A stretch of 64,000 nt of DNA from Nostoc sp. UHCC 0870 (GTDB lineage Bacteria; Cyanobacteriota; Cyanobacteriia; Cyanobacteriales; Nostocaceae), in the NCBI RefSeq assembly GCF_022063185.1, contig NZ_CP091913.1:6301141-6365140 (forward strand). Reading direction: 5' to 3'. Shown piece after piece: positions 61,266 to 64,000 of the stretch (its first letter is position 1; each line of letters opens with the position of its first letter). The notes below the pieces were generated by a model that saw only the letters and a list, made by a program, of their open reading frames with translations, made no database searches and was not told the DNA's origin. Both the position numbers and the translations under genes were made by a program.

Positions 61266-61600
61266 ATTACACGTTTGTCTTCAATTAATAATTCCTGTTA
61301 GAAGTGACACATTTCACACACTGTCCTGATTACAGGTAATTATAGTGACTAAATTATACCACAAAACCTACACTCATTAGAAGAGCAAACTTAGAATTAG
61401 GGCGATAGTGATGGTGCTTGCGCCCGTCGGAAGAGATTGGGTGCAGTGCAGTGCTGGAAGCAATAACTCTTTTACTTACAAGTGATCGCCCACATCTCAA
61501 CAGCTAAAAATAAACTCTTCCTGTACCTTACTGAGATGAGAGTCGCTATAGTAGTTGATCAAAAGTTATGATTCATTAGTTATGTAGTAATAGTAAATAG
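61266..61600. other. Intergenic region before thiO-thiG
   Basis: No gene and no thiamine-pyrophosphate (THI-box) riboswitch core was recognised upstream of the thiazole gene. The sequence contains ordinary AT-rich stretches and a GATCGCC site. Confidence 0.5.
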
Positions 61601-61633
61601 CTAATGATAAATGACTAATGACTAATGACTAGT
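61601..61633. repeat. ATGACTA heptamer array containing the thiO start codon
   Basis: Tandem ATGACTA/CTAATGA units run into the gene; the ATG at 61625 is the start of the last unit, so the first codons (MTS) are repeat-encoded. Confidence 0.85.
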
Positions 61634-63592
61634 GAGATTGTAATTATTGGTGGCGGCGTTATTGGTTTGGCGATCGCCGTTGAATTGAAGTTACGCGGGG
61701 CAAATGTCACCGTGCTTTGTCGTGATTTTCAAGCTGCTGCTTCCCACGCCGCCGCCGGGATGTTAGCCCCAGATGCGGAAAAAATCACTGATGAGTCCAT
61801 TAAGTCTTTGTGCTGGCGATCGCGCTCATTATATCCAGACTGGACGCAAAAATTAGCAGATTTAACAGGTTTAAATACTGGTTACTGGGCTTGCGGGATT
61901 TTAGCCCCGGTTTATGAACAGCAGGGGGATAGGGGAGCAGAGGCGCAGGGGAGCAGAGAAAATTCGCCTGCATACTGGTTAGACCAAACTGCTATCCATC
62001 AATATCAGCCAGGATTGGGAACAGATGTAGTTGGCGGTTGGTGGTATCCAGAGGATGCCCAAGTTGATAATCGGGCTTTAGTTCGTGTATTGCGGGCGGC
62101 GGCTGAGTCTTTGGGTGTGGAACTCAAGGATGGTATTGCAGTAGAAGCCTTCCTACAGCAACAGGGACAGGTTGTAGGTGTTCAAACCAACACAGGAGTA
62201 ATTCGCGCTGACCATTATGTTTTGGCTACGGGTGCTTGGGCAAATGAATTAATACCATTGCCCGTATTTCCCCGCAAAGGACAAATGTTGAGTGTAAGAG
62301 TCCCTGAGTTTGTCCCAGAACTGCCCTTAAAGCGGGTGTTATTTGGAGAGAATACTTACATCGTACCCAGGCGTAATCGTTCTATTATTATTGGGGCAAC
62401 TAGCGAAGATGTGGGCTTTACTCCCCATAACACCCCGGCTGGCATTCAAAAGTTACTTCAAGGAGCAATTCGCTTATATCCGCAATTACAGCACTATCCG
62501 ATTCAAGAATTTTGGTGGGGATTTCGCCCCGAAACGCCTGATGAATCTCCCATATTAGGAACTAGCCACTGTGCAAATCTCACCTTGGCTACAGGTCATT
62601 ACCGCAACGGTATCTTACTTGCACCCATCACCGCCCAACTCATTGCTGATTTAGTCTGGGAACAAAAATCTGACCCTCTCCTGAACCATTTCCACTATTC
62701 ACGCTGTCAAAAACAGCCATCTACCCCTACCACAATGCGTATCCACCCCTCAATCCCCACTCCCCACTCAGAACTCAGCACCCAGAACTCAGCACTCACT
62801 CATGACTCAACACTCATCATCGCTGGTAAAACCTTTCATTCCCGTTTGATGACGGGAACAGGCAAATATCGCAGCATCGAAGATATGCAGCGAAGTGTAG
62901 AGGCTAGTGGTTGCCAAATAGTCACTGTAGCAGTGCGCCGGGTACAAACTAAAGCACCAGGACATGAAGGTTTAGCGGAAGCATTAGATTGGTCAAAAAT
63001 CTGGATGTTGCCCAATACAGCAGGTTGTCAAACCGCAGAAGAAGCGATTCGGGTGGCGCGTTTGGGACGAGAAATGGCGAAGCTATTGGGACAGGAAGAT
63101 AATAATTTTATCAAGTTAGAAGTCATCCCAGACCCGAAATATTTACTACCTGATCCAATTGGCACACTCCAAGCCGCCGAACAACTGGTAAAAGAAGGTT
63201 TTGCGGTGTTGCCATATATTAACGCTGACCCTATGCTAGCCAAACGCTTAGAAGAGGCAGGCTGTGCGACTGTCATGCCGTTAGCTTCTCCCATTGGTTC
63301 GGGACAAGGGTTAAAAACAACGGCGAATATTCAGATTATTATTGAAAATGCCAAAATACCTGTAGTTGTAGACGCTGGTATTGGCGCACCCTCAGAAGCG
63401 TCTCAAGCAATGGAATTAGGGGCAGATGCGTTGTTAATTAATAGTGCGATCGCATTAGCTCAAAATCCCGTAGCAATGGCACGCGCGATGAATTTAGCCA
63501 CACAAGCCGGTCGTCTAGCCTATTTAGCTGGAAGAATGCCCATCAGAACCAACGCCAGTGCTAGTTCTCCTCTGACTGGTACGATTAGTTAA
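61625..63592 (+). CDS. thiO-thiG: Bifunctional glycine oxidase ThiO / thiazole synthase ThiG
   Basis: The 655-residue fusion makes the thiazole moiety of thiamine. The N-terminal ThiO part (about 1-355) has the FAD motif EIVIIGGGVIGLAIAVELKLRG and GHYRNGILLAP near its end, and would oxidise glycine to the imine. The ThiG part (about 400-655) starts at LIIAGKTFHSRLMTGTGKY. It contains the Schiff-base lysine in FIKLEVIPD, and ends with VVVDAGIGAPSEASQAME. Fusion of the two is known in cyanobacteria. A short insertion (QQGDRGAEAQGSREN, about residue 100) and the linker (HSELSTQNSALTHDS) are encoded by tandem repeats. No ThiS gene is adjacent. Confidence 0.95.
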   Translation: MTSEIVIIGGGVIGLAIAVELKLRGANVTVLCRDFQAAASHAAAGMLAPDAEKITDESIKSLCWRSRSLYPDWTQKLADLTGLNTGYWACGILAPVYEQQGDRGAEAQGSRENSPAYWLDQTAIHQYQPGLGTDVVGGWWYPEDAQVDNRALVRVLRAAAESLGVELKDGIAVEAFLQQQGQVVGVQTNTGVIRADHYVLATGAWANELIPLPVFPRKGQMLSVRVPEFVPELPLKRVLFGENTYIVPRRNRSIIIGATSEDVGFTPHNTPAGIQKLLQGAIRLYPQLQHYPIQEFWWGFRPETPDESPILGTSHCANLTLATGHYRNGILLAPITAQLIADLVWEQKSDPLLNHFHYSRCQKQPSTPTTMRIHPSIPTPHSELSTQNSALTHDSTLIIAGKTFHSRLMTGTGKYRSIEDMQRSVEASGCQIVTVAVRRVQTKAPGHEGLAEALDWSKIWMLPNTAGCQTAEEAIRVARLGREMAKLLGQEDNNFIKLEVIPDPKYLLPDPIGTLQAAEQLVKEGFAVLPYINADPMLAKRLEEAGCATVMPLASPIGSGQGLKTTANIQIIIENAKIPVVVDAGIGAPSEASQAMELGADALLINSAIALAQNPVAMARAMNLATQAGRLAYLAGRMPIRTNASASSPLTGTIS

Positions 63593-63614
63593 AAGGTAAT
63601 ACTAACTATAAGCT

Positions 63615-63740
63615 ATGCTCCGAGATACTCTGAAGCAAGAAATAGATCAACTCACTCTTAATCCAAATGATTTCTCAGATATATCTGGTGTCACAGTAGT
63701 AGATCCACGTAAAATTGTTGAATCTGCTAGTAACTTGTAG
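63615..63740 (+). CDS. Doubtful 41-residue open reading frame
   Basis: The frame reads MLRDTLKQEIDQLTLNPND and ends VVDPRKIVESASNL. It has a plausible soluble protein composition but no clear ribosome-binding site and no family match. It could be a remnant or a real small gene. Confidence 0.3.
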   Translation: MLRDTLKQEIDQLTLNPNDFSDISGVTVVDPRKIVESASNL

Positions 63741-63870
63741 ATACTGCCTCATGAGAATATACCTGTAATAAGGATTATTGAGTAATGTAAAGATTTATAT
63801 CTAATTCGATGAGCATTAGATATGTATCTTTATAAGATTAGATAAAAGATTTAGCGCAAGGAATTAATTC

Positions 63871-64000
63871 ATGCCCTATACCAGCGAAGAAGGCGGACTT
63901 TTAAATAATTTTGCTAAAGAGCCAAAGGTTTATCAAGCAGAACCTCCTACAGCCACACAGAAGCGAAACTATATCATTTTAGGAGCTGCTGCCTCGATTT
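63871..64000 (+). CDS. psb34: Psb34-like (Ssl1498 family) light-harvesting-like protein, cut by window end
   Basis: Only the first 43 codons are in the window. The N-terminus MPYTSEEGGLLNNFAKEPKV, then YQAEPPTATQKRNYIILG matches the Psb34/Ssl1498 family. This is a single-helix protein related to Hlips that associates with CP47-containing photosystem II assembly intermediates. The transmembrane helix begins at the window edge. An AAGGA ribosome-binding site lies before the ATG. The NNFAKEPKVY stretch resembles the N-terminus of the hli product at 4361. Confidence 0.85.
   Translation, partial: MPYTSEEGGLLNNFAKEPKVYQAEPPTATQKRNYIILGAAASI

Noticed and set aside
61266..61624. TPP riboswitch upstream of thiO-thiG
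   Set aside because: I looked for the CTGAGA and ACCTGATCTGGATAATGC-like core and did not find it.

Overview
The window looks like chromosomal DNA of a filamentous heterocyst-forming cyanobacterium of the Nostoc/Anabaena (Trichormus) group. The palindrome GCGATCGC (HIP1) recurs throughout. Short tandemly repeated heptamers of the TTTTGAA, AATTCGT, CACCTGT, GAGTAAT and AGTCCCC types fill many gaps. The gene content is cyanobacterial: ndhH, a high-light-inducible protein, a Psb34-like protein, a CruA-type flavoprotein, a cyanobacterial gshA and a cyanobacteriochrome-like GAF protein. The run gshA - trmL - LytM factor - rsmH - ndhH - GAF protein resembles, from memory, the alr3351-alr3356 neighbourhood of Nostoc sp. 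PCC 7120. I could not verify the strain.

Region by region. 0-6 kb: an M4 (protealysin-type) metalloprotease followed by a likely emfourin inhibitor, a cobalamin-binding protein, thyX, a hli gene with an HLR1-like site, and a thioredoxin-fold protein. 6-14 kb: aroA, an AbrB-type antitoxin without a toxin, a GH13 alpha-amylase, a small phosphatase-like protein, a lipoprotein and a penicillin-acylase family Ntn hydrolase. 14-20.5 kb is the most accessory part. It holds a CyRepA1-like plasmid replication protein and a two-gene unit of an EACC1-like protein and a caspase/EF-hand/coiled-coil/FGE-sulfatase protein. The C-terminus of that protein looks like a diversity-generating-retroelement variable region. 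20.6-31 kb: rhomboid protease, frmA, avtA, rimM, a Ser/Thr kinase, an alpha/beta hydrolase, a Uma2 protein, an MscS channel, a histone-deacetylase-like enzyme and a DUF433/DUF5615 toxin-antitoxin pair. 31-32 kb holds a decayed kdpC. 32-43.8 kb: gshA, trmL, a LysM-M23 LytM factor with a long leader, rsmH, ndhH, a DXCF-type GAF protein, an NDUFAF7/MidA-like methyltransferase and a beta-hydroxyacid dehydrogenase. 44-51.5 kb: a histidine kinase, a permease pair, and two proteins with Ig-like or coiled-coil architecture. 51.7-53.6 kb: an IS200/IS605 element. 53.6-64 kb: a CruA-like flavoprotein, a double rhodanese, citramalate synthase, a ferredoxin, a sulfotransferase, a ThiO-ThiG fusion and a truncated psb34.

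Two themes stand out. First, the EACC1-caspase-FGE pair looks like a biological-conflict effector whose sensor end may be diversified by a remote retroelement. Second, repeats have entered genes. Heptamer arrays form internal insertions (CruA-like protein, CimA, ThiO-ThiG), N-termini (RimM, ThiO) and C-terminal tails (kinase, Uma2 protein, RsmH, small phosphatase). A 119-bp element with perfect 15-bp terminal repeats supplies the stop codon of one gene, and a truncated copy supplies the start codon of another. No rRNA, tRNA, CRISPR array or reverse transcriptase was recognised.
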